Assembly (NCBI GenBank): GCA_021822495.1
Contig: JAKAQO010000015.1
Coordinates: forward strand, 1-10,558
DNA from: a bacterium
GTDB taxonomy: Bacteria; Elusimicrobiota; Elusimicrobia; UBA1565; UBA9628
Direction of reading: 5' to 3'
DNA length: 10,558 bases
Both the position numbers and the translations under genes were made by a program. The notes under the pieces are model-generated. The model ran no database searches and had not been told where the DNA came from. It worked only from the letters and a program-made list of their open reading frames with translations. Of this stretch, positions 1 to 6,117 are shown piece after piece; position 1 is the first letter of the stretch, and each line of letters begins with the position of its first letter.

Positions 1-473
1 ATTCATCAGGTACCGTCATTTGATTCGTCCCTAATAAAAGAGGTTTACATCCCGAAAGACTTCATCCCTCACGCAGAGTTGCTGGATCAGGCTTTCGCCC
101 ATTGTCCAAAATTCCCCACTGCTGCCTCCCGTAGGAGTGAGGCCCGTGTCTCAGTGCCTCCGTGTCCGTGCGACCTTTCAGTCCGGATACCCGTCGTAGC
201 CTTGGTGGGCTGTTATCCCGCCAACTAGCTGATGGGCCGCAAGCTCCTCCCCAAACGACCCTTGCGGGCCTCTCATCCCCGGAAGATGCCTTCCTAGGAT
301 TCTACGGGGTATTAGCCCGCCTTTCGGCGGGTTATTCCCCATTTGGGGGCAGATTGCTTACGTGTTACTCACTCGTCTGCCGCTAGGCGCGATACGCCGC
401 CACCTCGCTCGACTTGCATGTGTTATGCACTCTGCCAGCGTTAATTCTGAGCCAGGATCAAACTCTCCATAAA
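1..473 (-). rRNA. rrs: 16S ribosomal RNA, 5' part (3' part beyond the window)
   Basis: On the minus strand this is the 5' third of a bacterial 16S rRNA. The complement of the universal 8-27 site (AGAGTTTGATCCTGGCTCAG) is at 447-466, which puts the mature 5' end near 473. The universal 338 region (ACTCCTACGGGAGGCAGCAG) is also present around 117-137. The gene leaves the window at base 1, at about E. coli position 490. The usual ACACGGTCCAGACTCC segment reads ACGGGCCTCACTCC here, which is atypical and may help placement. I lean weakly to Elusimicrobiota; a database comparison would decide. The end is estimated by homology, to within a few bases. Confidence 0.97.
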
Positions 474-662
474 ACAGCAGAGCTTTCGCTCTAAATCTAT
501 TCATGGAGGAATTGATTCCTCTCAATACTTCTCCTGTCGCCGCCATTCATCGCTTTCGCGACTTCAGCGCCGTCCCATAGGGACAGCTCATCTCACAGCG
601 ACAAGAACACACCATAATTTCCTTTAGGCTCTTTGCGGAGCGCTCATTCGCTCGCAAAGAAA

Positions 663-675
663 TTGTCAAAGAACA
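663..675 (-). promoter_or_regulatory. rRNA boxA antitermination site
   Basis: The minus strand reads TGTTCTTTGACAA, a full match to the bacterial boxA consensus (TGYTCTTTGAMAA), which as RNA is bound by NusB-S10 during rRNA antitermination. It lies about 85 nt after the predicted transcription start and about 190 nt before the mature 16S. A 6-bp hairpin (TCCCCT/AGGGGA, 14-nt loop, plus positions 691-716) sits just upstream in transcription order, where boxB would be expected. Confidence 0.85.
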
Positions 676-690
676 AAAACAAACCCCCTC

Positions 691-716
691 TCCCCTTTTG
701 TCCATCTTTCAGGGGA
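691..716 (-). other. boxB-like hairpin before boxA
   Basis: The inverted repeat TCCCCT (691-696) and AGGGGA (711-716) has a 14-nt loop. It lies 15 nt upstream of boxA in transcription direction, as boxB does in well-studied rRNA leaders. The assignment rests on position and folding only, because boxB sequence is not conserved between phyla. Confidence 0.45.
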
Positions 717-767
717 TGATAGGACCTGCCCCGCGCGCCGATCTAACTTCTTTCAGCGCACTTAAAT

Positions 768-835
768 AGTGTAGCACGAAATTTGTTTCAATGTCAAGCA
801 AAAAATTTTTTTATTTTTTTCTCGTCGATAAAATC
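768..835 (-). promoter_or_regulatory. rRNA promoter with UP element
   Basis: The minus strand carries -35 TTGACA (797-792), an 18-nt spacer and -10 TACACT (773-768), giving a start near 761. Directly upstream, at about 798-828, is an almost pure A/T stretch of alternating A and T tracts, the expected position and composition of an UP element bound by the RNA polymerase alpha C-terminal domains. The same -10 hexamer, TACACT, recurs in the promoter at 4494-4522. It fits a strong housekeeping-sigma promoter. Confidence 0.85.
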
Positions 836-853
836 GCGTAAAAATTTTTTTTC

Positions 854-873
854 AAAACGCTTGACAGCGTTTT
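854..873. repeat. Perfect 7-bp inverted repeat, weak terminator candidate
   Basis: AAAACGC (854-860) and GCGTTTT (867-873) flank the six-base loop TTGACA. On the plus strand the right arm runs into TTTTT; on the minus strand, the direction of the neighbouring genes, it ends in GCGTTTT. It could be a weak intrinsic terminator between the 315-aa gene and the rRNA promoter, but only three of the seven pairs are G-C. A second palindrome, CCGCGCGCGG, lies at 875-884 between T runs. Confidence 0.35.
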
Positions 874-908
874 TCCGCGCGCGGTTTTTCGCGGCTTTTC
901 TTCTTTGG

Positions 909-930
909 TCATTCCGGTAAAAGCCGGAAC
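909..930. repeat. REP-like intergenic palindrome
   Basis: TTCCGG (912-917) and CCGGAA (924-929) form a perfect 6-bp stem around TAAAAG, preceded by GGTCA. The pattern (G)TCATTCCGG..CCGGAA resembles the short dispersed intergenic palindromes found in many bacterial genomes. Only one copy is visible here, so repetition in the genome is assumed, not shown. Confidence 0.4.
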
Positions 931-948
931 ATGCGTCCGCAATTTAAA

Positions 949-1107
949 TCAAATCTCAAATTTTTGATCCCCTAAAGCCTGTTTGATTTCGCCGAGAATA
1001 TCCAACTTGTCAGAGAAACCCAGCGTTTCGGAAATAACAAGAAGGTCGATATCTCCGCCTGAAAGAGAATCATCGAAGCAGACAATGGACGAGCGCGAAA
1101 ATAAGCC
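949..1107 (-). pseudogene. Nucleotidyltransferase (MNT-type) fragment
   Basis: This 52-codon minus-strand frame has no plausible start codon and ends in TGA. It contains DDSLSGGDIDLLV followed by ILGEIKQALGDQKFEI. The GGDIDLL part is the Asp-x-Asp metal-binding motif of minimal nucleotidyltransferases (the MntA-like half of HEPN-MNT modules), and LGDQK is also typical of that family. The upstream GS motif is damaged: the frame reads LFSRSSIVCF where LFGSR should lead straight into DDS. The N-terminus and all sequence after the first third are missing, and no HEPN partner is present. It is best read as a decayed remnant between the 315-aa gene and the rRNA promoter. Confidence 0.65.
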
Positions 1108-1109
1108 TA

Positions 1110-2057
1110 TTACGGTTTAGTCAAGAGTTGTTCCCGTGAGCTATTCAAGTCTTTTCTCATCTTCCCTAAATTGTTAATCGCCGTTTTGACGCTTTTTTTA
1201 TAGGACTTCAAATCTTGGACGCATTTTTCAAACTGCTTGGAAGCAGAATTTCCGCCTGATTGAGACGCCTTGAGACACTCGCTCTCAATTCTACCGGAAA
1301 GGATTCCCGCGAAAGTATGATGATATCCTTCTTTAATCATTTTGTCCAACCCTTGCTGAACAGACGAAAAAGAGCCGGAAGCCTGACCATACTTTGACTG
1401 CCGGCTTAAGAGGTTGTTTCGGCGCGCCGCAATATCATCTCGACTTCTTTTGAGAGCGTCCCTGGAAGCGCTGGCAAAAGCATCCGAAGACTGACTTTTA
1501 AAAGCTTCGAGCGCCCGATTAATAGCGCCCAAATCAGTTCCCACTGGCACAAACAAATTTTTAGCGCTATCCAGATTCGTATTTGAGGAATCAAGACTAA
1601 CCTGAATGGCCTTGCTGCTTTTTTGCCAATCCGATTGAATTTTGTTCCAATCCCCTTTAACGTATTTCCAGTCCTCTTGAGTTGTCTGCAAAAGGGAAGA
1701 CGGATCCTGAGAGTTTCCGACTTCTTTTAAATTTTTTGCGGTAAAAATCATATTGTTTACCCAAGACTCGACATCTTTAAGCCCTCCGGAACCAGAGGAC
1801 CCATTAGGAGAGTCAATGATGTTATTAATAGCAGATGTCAATTCAGGGAACGCGCCTTGAGCGCTAGAACCATCCTGGGCATTTGAACTTGAACTTCCGC
1901 CAAGAGACTGATAAGCCTGGTTCAAGTTTTTTGTAATCGTGTCCAGACTTCCCGATGCAGTAGACCCCAGGGAGGCCGCATTCGAGATTCTTATTCCCAG
2001 AGCGCAGAAAAAAACAACCGCCATCAACCGCAAACCCTTTTTCTCAAAAGAAACCAT
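1110..2057 (-). CDS. Secreted helical protein of unknown function (315 aa)
   Basis: I do not recognise a family. Residues 1-27 form a Sec signal peptide (KK-containing n-region, LMAVVFFCALGI core, likely cut after SNA). The mature protein is rich in Ser, Asn, Gln and Lys and predicted by eye to be mostly helical. A Ser/Gly-rich linker spans about 53-92. Trp130, Trp137 and Trp144 follow a strict seven-residue spacing, each preceded by Asp (DW-x5-DW-x5-DW), as in an amphipathic helix or coiled coil. Only two cysteines remain after cleavage (C261, C279), possibly one disulfide. It is the last gene of a three-gene operon, 18 bp after the 543-aa gene, with a GGGAGAG ribosome site before ATG. It probably works outside the inner membrane with its two operon partners. 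Confidence 0.88.
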   Translation of the reverse strand: MVSFEKKGLRLMAVVFFCALGIRISNAASLGSTASGSLDTITKNLNQAYQSLGGSSSSNAQDGSSAQGAFPELTSAINNIIDSPNGSSGSGGLKDVESWVNNMIFTAKNLKEVGNSQDPSSLLQTTQEDWKYVKGDWNKIQSDWQKSSKAIQVSLDSSNTNLDSAKNLFVPVGTDLGAINRALEAFKSQSSDAFASASRDALKRSRDDIAARRNNLLSRQSKYGQASGSFSSVQQGLDKMIKEGYHHTFAGILSGRIESECLKASQSGGNSASKQFEKCVQDLKSYKKSVKTAINNLGKMRKDLNSSREQLLTKP

Positions 2058-2075
2058 AATTCTCTCCCTATATTA

Positions 2076-3707
2076 TTAATTTGCGGTTCCGCAATTAATA
2101 GTACTCATGCCTCCAAGCTTCTGCTCCGCATCCTGGACATTTGAACACGCGGAGTCAACATTGCCGCAATCCTGCTTGAGTTGGGGTGCGGATGTCCCGG
2201 ACACTGCCACCATTTTACTCGAAGAATTTTGGATTTGACTGCAAGTAGTGACCTGGGCCGCCACCTGTGCGTTATCGTTATTTATATTAGGCACCCCCGG
2301 CTTCGAACTGCTATCCGACGAAGTCGTGGTTGAGGTGTTGACGCCGGAATCCTTAGCCGTATGACACTGGCTACCCTCTTGAACCGCCATCCCATCTTTT
2401 CCGGAAACCGCCCAAAGGCTATTCAAACTATCAATACAATACTGAGATCCTTTCGCTATGTGGGTGCCGGCATCACAAGGCATGCCTGGTACTGGCTGAT
2501 GCGCCATCGTTCCAGAGTCACACACGTACGTATCCGCGCTCGGACCACCTAAAAAACCCGCTAAGCCACTGCTCAACGCATCCTCAACCCCCGCCAAGGG
2601 CTTAGTTACCATACCCGTCAGCATCTTTTCCTCGATATTGGGCCACATCATGGCTTTTTTTTCGGCCAGCTTCCACTGAAGATCAATGGCCTTTTGCATA
2701 TTCATCTTGGCCGCCATGAAAGCGAGAGATTGCCCGAGACTTTTAGAATTTTTTAGGGAATTGTTTCCCATGCCCTTATCAGCTCCATTGCCCCCAAAGT
2801 GATTGGGGTTGGCGCTCGGCATCTGAACCGCCGCCGCGTTTTGAAGGCCCTTGGCCGCGCTGGGGTTAGAAAAATTGCTGGCGGCGTTTCCCCCGGCGGT
2901 TTTTAAGGCTTCAATAGAACCAGTTCCGTTTCCGTTTTCGCTCCAAGGTCCCACGCCCTTCAAATTCGGGTTGGCCTTCACCGCGCCCAAGGAATTGCTG
3001 ACGTTCGGACTATTGGGCACATGCCCCCCTCCAATAGGTGGAAGGCTGTAATGTTCGCTTCCGCCTTGAGGGCTCAAGCCCCCGATACCGCTCAACATAT
3101 TCTTGCTTAAGGTGAGAGGCGGCATGGGAAGCCCGGCCCGGCCCAAAGCCGATTTCGCGGCATTTCCCCCCGCTTCAGCCAAGGCATTTTTCCAATTGGA
3201 TCCAGAACTTGAACCAGATGCCGGAGCTTCGCTCGTTGTAGCCGGAGGCTGGGCCTCGGCCTCAGGGCCTAAAATCAGGCTTGCCGGATCGCGAAAATTA
3301 GCGGGAGTGATAATGTCTCCGTTTTCCCCCACCTGATTTCCGGTTGCAAAACCGTTCTCGCCAGTGTCAAAAGGAGAACCGCCCGCGCCCAATCCTCCTT
3401 GACCGGGCCGAAAACCCCAACCTTCTTTAAAAACGTCCGAAGAGCCGTGCGTGGGAGACATCAAATATTTTTCGGCCATTGGCGCGGTAAAAAGAACGCC
3501 AAGACCGGCCAAAATAAAGGCCAAATCTTTTTTGCGAAACTGCTTAAAGCGGTCCACCAAGGTCCGCGCGCTCAAGTCCTTGACCTTAAAGGCGGGGTTG
3601 CGCAAGGTTTGAGTGGAGTCTTTTAAAGTCGGAACCGGAACCCCGCTTTTTTTATCTTCTTTTTTGTTTTGATTTGTCGGTTTTGGCGTTTCCATGGAAT
3701 CGGCCAT
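2076..3707 (-). CDS. Single-pass membrane protein with cysteine-rich C-terminus (543 aa)
   Basis: I do not recognise this protein. Residues 1-60 are charged and probably cytoplasmic. One membrane segment lies at about 61-77 (LAFILAGLGVLFTAP). Residues about 85-330 are Gly/Asn/Pro/Ser-rich and probably disordered, with motifs such as GWGFRPGQGGLGAGG. A helical stretch at about 330-385 holds LQWKLAEKKAMMWPNIEEK. The last 150 residues hold eight cysteines (C396 to C539), an even number that suits disulfides in an outward-facing domain. ATG is chosen because TAGGAGACC precedes it by a good distance; this Shine-Dalgarno overlaps the TAG stop of the upstream 258-aa gene, so translation is probably coupled. 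The style suggests an envelope complex or surface component; a pilus or secretion role would be a guess. Confidence 0.9.
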   Translation of the reverse strand: MADSMETPKPTNQNKKEDKKSGVPVPTLKDSTQTLRNPAFKVKDLSARTLVDRFKQFRKKDLAFILAGLGVLFTAPMAEKYLMSPTHGSSDVFKEGWGFRPGQGGLGAGGSPFDTGENGFATGNQVGENGDIITPANFRDPASLILGPEAEAQPPATTSEAPASGSSSGSNWKNALAEAGGNAAKSALGRAGLPMPPLTLSKNMLSGIGGLSPQGGSEHYSLPPIGGGHVPNSPNVSNSLGAVKANPNLKGVGPWSENGNGTGSIEALKTAGGNAASNFSNPSAAKGLQNAAAVQMPSANPNHFGGNGADKGMGNNSLKNSKSLGQSLAFMAAKMNMQKAIDLQWKLAEKKAMMWPNIEEKMLTGMVTKPLAGVEDALSSGLAGFLGGPSADTYVCDSGTMAHQPVPGMPCDAGTHIAKGSQYCIDSLNSLWAVSGKDGMAVQEGSQCHTAKDSGVNTSTTTSSDSSSKPGVPNINNDNAQVAAQVTTCSQIQNSSSKMVAVSGTSAPQLKQDCGNVDSACSNVQDAEQKLGGMSTINCGTAN

Positions 3708-3716
3708 AAAGGTCTC

Positions 3717-4487
3717 CTAAAAAAGCGGCACTCCTAATTTGTGAATTTCCGGCGCGGATGAAGAACCCGTTCCTCTGAGCAACACGATGCTTCGATATGT
3801 CCCGTCGGAACCGTCGAAAATAGATGAGAGTTGGGCGGAATCATATTCCACAGAAGAAGAACAACCATTGTTTTTACACAGAAAAGAAGATTCGGCCTTG
3901 GCCCGGGCAAGTTGCATCATGGCGCAACTGGGGCCGTCCAGGCATCCCTTGGAACGGCTGTTAAAGGTTTGCGCGAAATCAGACGTCTGTGTCCGGCGGG
4001 ATACGCGCGGCCCCCGGCGCACCATGGAGGAAGAAACCTTCCCCACTTGCGGATCACGGCTTAAAGCCCAGGTCAAAAGATCTCCCTCATCCGAAGATAA
4101 ATCTGAATTCTGCGGAAAAGGGTCTTTGGAAACATAGACGGAGTCAGGCCTCTCGCTTGCGTCCGCCGGGTTCACCAAGCCTAAAACGCTCGTGGGGCGG
4201 CCCAATTTTTGATCCCAGGAAACTCCTCTTAAATTTTCCAAGGAACCGGCCAGGCGAAACGAAGACCCTTGAGCAGAAATGGAAACAGGTTTAACGCCAA
4301 GACGGTAGCGGCCGTGTTCATCAAATGAGCCATGATAATTAAAGCCGTGGGAAAACCAAAGAGACCCCCACCATCCCTGCGGGGCCAAAAAAAGGACTCC
4401 CAAAATAACCGCGGAAACCCACAGAAAAAACCCGGAGCCCTTTTTTTTCTTTTTCTTTTCCCAGAATTGGGCCTTGATTTCCTTCAT
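3717..4487 (-). CDS. Single-pass membrane protein, first gene of the operon (256 aa)
   Basis: No family is recognised. From ATG at 4487 the protein starts MKEIKAQFWE, then has six lysines in a row (K11-K16) and one membrane segment (about 18-37, FFLWVSAVILGVLFLAPQGWW), so the C-terminal 215 residues should face outward. Four cysteines near the end (CLDGPSC and CKNNGC) flank the segment AMMQLARAKAESSFL. A TTG two codons earlier (4493) is a poorer start because it touches the -10 box. The predicted transcription start is at or next to the ATG, so no ribosome site is seen and the message may be leaderless. The lysine codons include A AAA AAG in frame, a possible slippage site. The gene heads an operon with the 543- and 315-aa genes. 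Confidence 0.85.
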   Translation of the reverse strand: MKEIKAQFWEKKKKKKGSGFFLWVSAVILGVLFLAPQGWWGSLWFSHGFNYHGSFDEHGRYRLGVKPVSISAQGSSFRLAGSLENLRGVSWDQKLGRPTSVLGLVNPADASERPDSVYVSKDPFPQNSDLSSDEGDLLTWALSRDPQVGKVSSSMVRRGPRVSRRTQTSDFAQTFNSRSKGCLDGPSCAMMQLARAKAESSFLCKNNGCSSSVEYDSAQLSSIFDGSDGTYRSIVLLRGTGSSSAPEIHKLGVPLF

Positions 4488-4493
4488 AACCAA

Positions 4494-4522
4494 AGTGTAA
4501 TAGGCATCTTAAATCTTGTCAA
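4494..4522 (-). promoter_or_regulatory. Promoter of the three-gene envelope operon
   Basis: The minus strand has TTGACA (4522-4517), a 17-nt spacer and TACACT (4499-4494). Six bases (TTGGTT) then separate the -10 box from ATG at 4487, so the expected start point coincides with the first codon. The -10 hexamer is the same as in the rRNA promoter. An A-tract element lies 18 bp further upstream (4541-4559). Confidence 0.8.
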
Positions 4523-4533
4523 TGGGGGAAGGC

Positions 4534-4559
4534 TTTTTTTACCGATTTTTTACTATTGA
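4534..4559 (-). promoter_or_regulatory. A-tract element upstream of promoter, copy A
   Basis: On the minus strand this reads TCAATAGTAAAAAATCGGT followed by seven A, i.e. GTAAAAA twice at an 11-bp period. It matches the segment at 9511-9536 at 17 of 19 bases over the core (4541-4559), with no gap and the same 18-bp distance to TTGACA. It could be phased A-tract bending or UP-like DNA, or a binding site for a shared regulator. Confidence 0.5.
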
Positions 4560-4577
4560 CTGAAACTTAAAAAAGCG

Positions 4578-5171
4578 TCATTGCCCACGAGCGGCCGGAG
4601 TTTCAGCCGAATCAAACGGCAATGGCAAACTATAGGAAGAGCTGGAATCGCCGGAGACCTTTGAATCAGTGTTTAATTTTTCCCAAGAGGCGATAAACCA
4701 GGCGTTTTTCTGATGGACCAGGACGTCTCTTTCGTAGCCCGAGAAACTGCCTTCCCCCTGGGCCGTAATCACCACATACTTCACGCGAACCACCGCCCGG
4801 ACATAGGACATTTCATCAATGAAAAGATTTTTGACCACGAAATGAGAACTTGGGTGCGTCTTGAAAAATTTTTCAGCCCAGGCGTGGATATGGTTCCAAT
4901 CCATGGGCTTGACGATGGCGGGCGAATACAAATTAGAAAAGCCCTCGACGTTGCCCGAAAAAAAAGCGCTGTCCACATCCTCATAATAAAAATTTTCTAT
5001 TTTTTGCTGGAGAGCGAACTCGTTGGGCGTCATGGGCTTGCTGAAGCTAAAGCCAAATTCATGGTTAAGATCGCTCACAAAAGAGCAGGAAAAAAGCGCA
5101 AGGGAAAGCGCCCCCAACAAAAAGCCGCCGCTTAGAATTTTGAGAAAAGAAAGTTTCTCTTTTATCTTCAT
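4578..5171 (-). CDS. Lipoprotein with possible NTF2-like domain (197 aa)
   Basis: Residues 1-28 form a lipoprotein signal peptide ending in LALFSC, with Cys29 as the lipidation site. Residues about 50-170 have the layout of an NTF2/SnoaL-like alpha+beta fold: a first helix with FYYEDVDSAFFSGNVEGFSNLY, a middle helix (WNHIHAWAEKFFKTH), then strands ending in a Tyr/Val-rich sheet and WFIASWEKL. I infer this fold from pattern only; no catalytic residues are evident. The tail is Ser/Pro-rich. The gene is divergent from the alpha/beta hydrolase with 31 bp between start codons and lies upstream of the three-gene operon, which has its own promoter. A perfect TATAAT sits 24 bp before ATG, but neither a good -35 nor a Shine-Dalgarno is visible. 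Confidence 0.87.
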   Translation of the reverse strand: MKIKEKLSFLKILSGGFLLGALSLALFSCSFVSDLNHEFGFSFSKPMTPNEFALQQKIENFYYEDVDSAFFSGNVEGFSNLYSPAIVKPMDWNHIHAWAEKFFKTHPSSHFVVKNLFIDEMSYVRAVVRVKYVVITAQGEGSFSGYERDVLVHQKNAWFIASWEKLNTDSKVSGDSSSSYSLPLPFDSAETPAARGQ

Positions 5172-5193
5172 TTTTTAAAACCGCGATTTATTC

Positions 5194-5200
5194 TATTATA
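5194..5200. promoter_or_regulatory. Shared symmetric -10 region of two divergent genes
   Basis: The seven bases TATTATA read TATTAT on the plus strand and TATAAT on the minus strand, lying between start codons only 31 bp apart. The minus-strand box is a perfect -10 for the lipoprotein gene, with a start near 5188. The plus-strand box would put the start very close to the hydrolase ATG (5203) or to GTG at 5209. No good -35 is seen on either side. Confidence 0.45.
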
Positions 5201-5202
5201 AA

Positions 5203-6117
5203 ATGACCGTGCTTCAATCCTTGCTTTTACTTTTGACGATTTATTCCTGGGGTCTGGGCCTTAATTGCCCCGCGGCTCCCGCGCATTTTCATCTCTCAAG
5301 ACCAAATCCCAAAGGTCTTCATTTTGAGACGCTGACCTTTCCGTCCCAAGTTCACAGCCTGTTTAAGGCCAACAACACGGTCTGGGCCCACTACTCCCGT
5401 CCCACGGGTCACGGGCCTTTCCCGGCCATTTTGGTTTTGCCGGTCATGGCCGCGCCGAACACCTGGATTGAAAAACAATTCATCCGCAAATTCATGGCGG
5501 CGGGGTTCGCGGTTTTATTTCTTGAAACGCCGTATCAATTTCACCGCCGGCCCAATCCCTCCATTCCCAGCGGGGAAGTTTTCTTGGCTAGAAACCCAAA
5601 GGTTCTCGCGCAAAACTTTCGCCAAGCGGTTTCCGATTCCTGCCAGGCTCTCTCTTGGTTACAAAAACGCCCGGAAATCAACCCGCGAAAAATCGGGATA
5701 TTTGGAATCAGCCTGGGCTCCCTGGTCGGGAGCGCGACTTATTCCGTTAGCCCCATTCCGCGCTACGGGGTTTTTCTCCTGGGAGGCGCCGATTTGCCCG
5801 ATCTTCTCTTTCACAGCGCGATGACCGCCCCTTTCGTTAAAAAGATCGGCGTCACTGAAAATCAACTGCGCGCGGCCTGGGCAGGAATGGACGCTCTGGA
5901 TTACGCGAAAGAAAACGCGCACAAGCCCGTCCTTCTCATCAACGCCCGTTGGGACCAGATTATCCCGAGACAAAACGCGCTGGCTCTAAAAAAGGCGTTT
6001 CCCGACAGCCGCCAGATGTGGGTCCCTTTCGGCCACTATAGCGCGATGATTCATCTCTTTTGGATTCCGGGCTATGTCACGCGCGCGTTTCGCCGTCACT
6101 TTTTTCCCGCAAATTGA
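5203..6117 (+). CDS. Secreted alpha/beta hydrolase (304 aa)
   Basis: This is the only plus-strand gene. A hydrophobic signal peptide (about 1-25, VLQSLLLLLTIYSWGLGL, likely cut after PAAPA) directs it out of the cytoplasm. The catalytic triad of the alpha/beta hydrolase fold is visible: nucleophile elbow G-I-S170-L-G, acid D251 in NARWDQIIP, and H278 in PFGHYS. The early strand FPAILVLPV and the helix after GVFLLGGADLP also fit. Length is normal for dienelactone-hydrolase or acyl-hydrolase-like enzymes; the substrate is unknown, most likely an ester or amide. No Shine-Dalgarno is seen; ATG at 5203 is taken because the signal peptide starts there, with GTG at 5209 possible. The last 22 bp overlap the end of the convergent 422-aa gene. 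Confidence 0.92.
   Translation: MTVLQSLLLLLTIYSWGLGLNCPAAPAHFHLSRPNPKGLHFETLTFPSQVHSLFKANNTVWAHYSRPTGHGPFPAILVLPVMAAPNTWIEKQFIRKFMAAGFAVLFLETPYQFHRRPNPSIPSGEVFLARNPKVLAQNFRQAVSDSCQALSWLQKRPEINPRKIGIFGISLGSLVGSATYSVSPIPRYGVFLLGGADLPDLLFHSAMTAPFVKKIGVTENQLRAAWAGMDALDYAKENAHKPVLLINARWDQIIPRQNALALKKAFPDSRQMWVPFGHYSAMIHLFWIPGYVTRAFRRHFFPAN

Larger units (their letters stand above)
474..761 (-). other. 16S rRNA leader with hairpins
   Basis: This is the transcribed leader between the predicted rRNA start (about 761) and the mature 16S end. It has no credible protein gene. Visible hairpins, by plus-strand position, are AGAGC/GCTCT at 479-492, GAGGAAT/ATTCCTC with a 2-nt loop at 506-521, GTCCC/GGGAC at 572-584, and a longer one at 630-660 (TCTTTGC/GCAAAGA plus GAGCG/CGCTC with one bulged base). 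Such structures are expected in rRNA leaders for antitermination, folding and RNase III processing. The partner strand of the processing stem would lie past the 3' end of 16S, outside this window. Confidence 0.7.

Noticed and set aside
162-546. Open frames on both strands over the 16S region and leader
   Set aside because: They lie in rRNA and its leader, so they are not protein genes.
861-866. Plus-strand TTGACA as a promoter
   Set aside because: There is no -10 at 16-18 bp (the following sequence is GC-rich then T-rich), and no plus-strand gene follows.
3787-4294. Long plus-strand frames (up to 116 aa) opposite the 258-aa gene
   Set aside because: They are shadows of the real minus-strand gene, which has promoter, membrane segment and operon context; the plus frames show no ribosome site or known motif.
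4713-5135. 140-aa plus-strand frame opposite the NTF2-like lipoprotein
   Set aside because: The minus-strand gene has a lipobox and coherent protein features; the antisense frame is a by-product.
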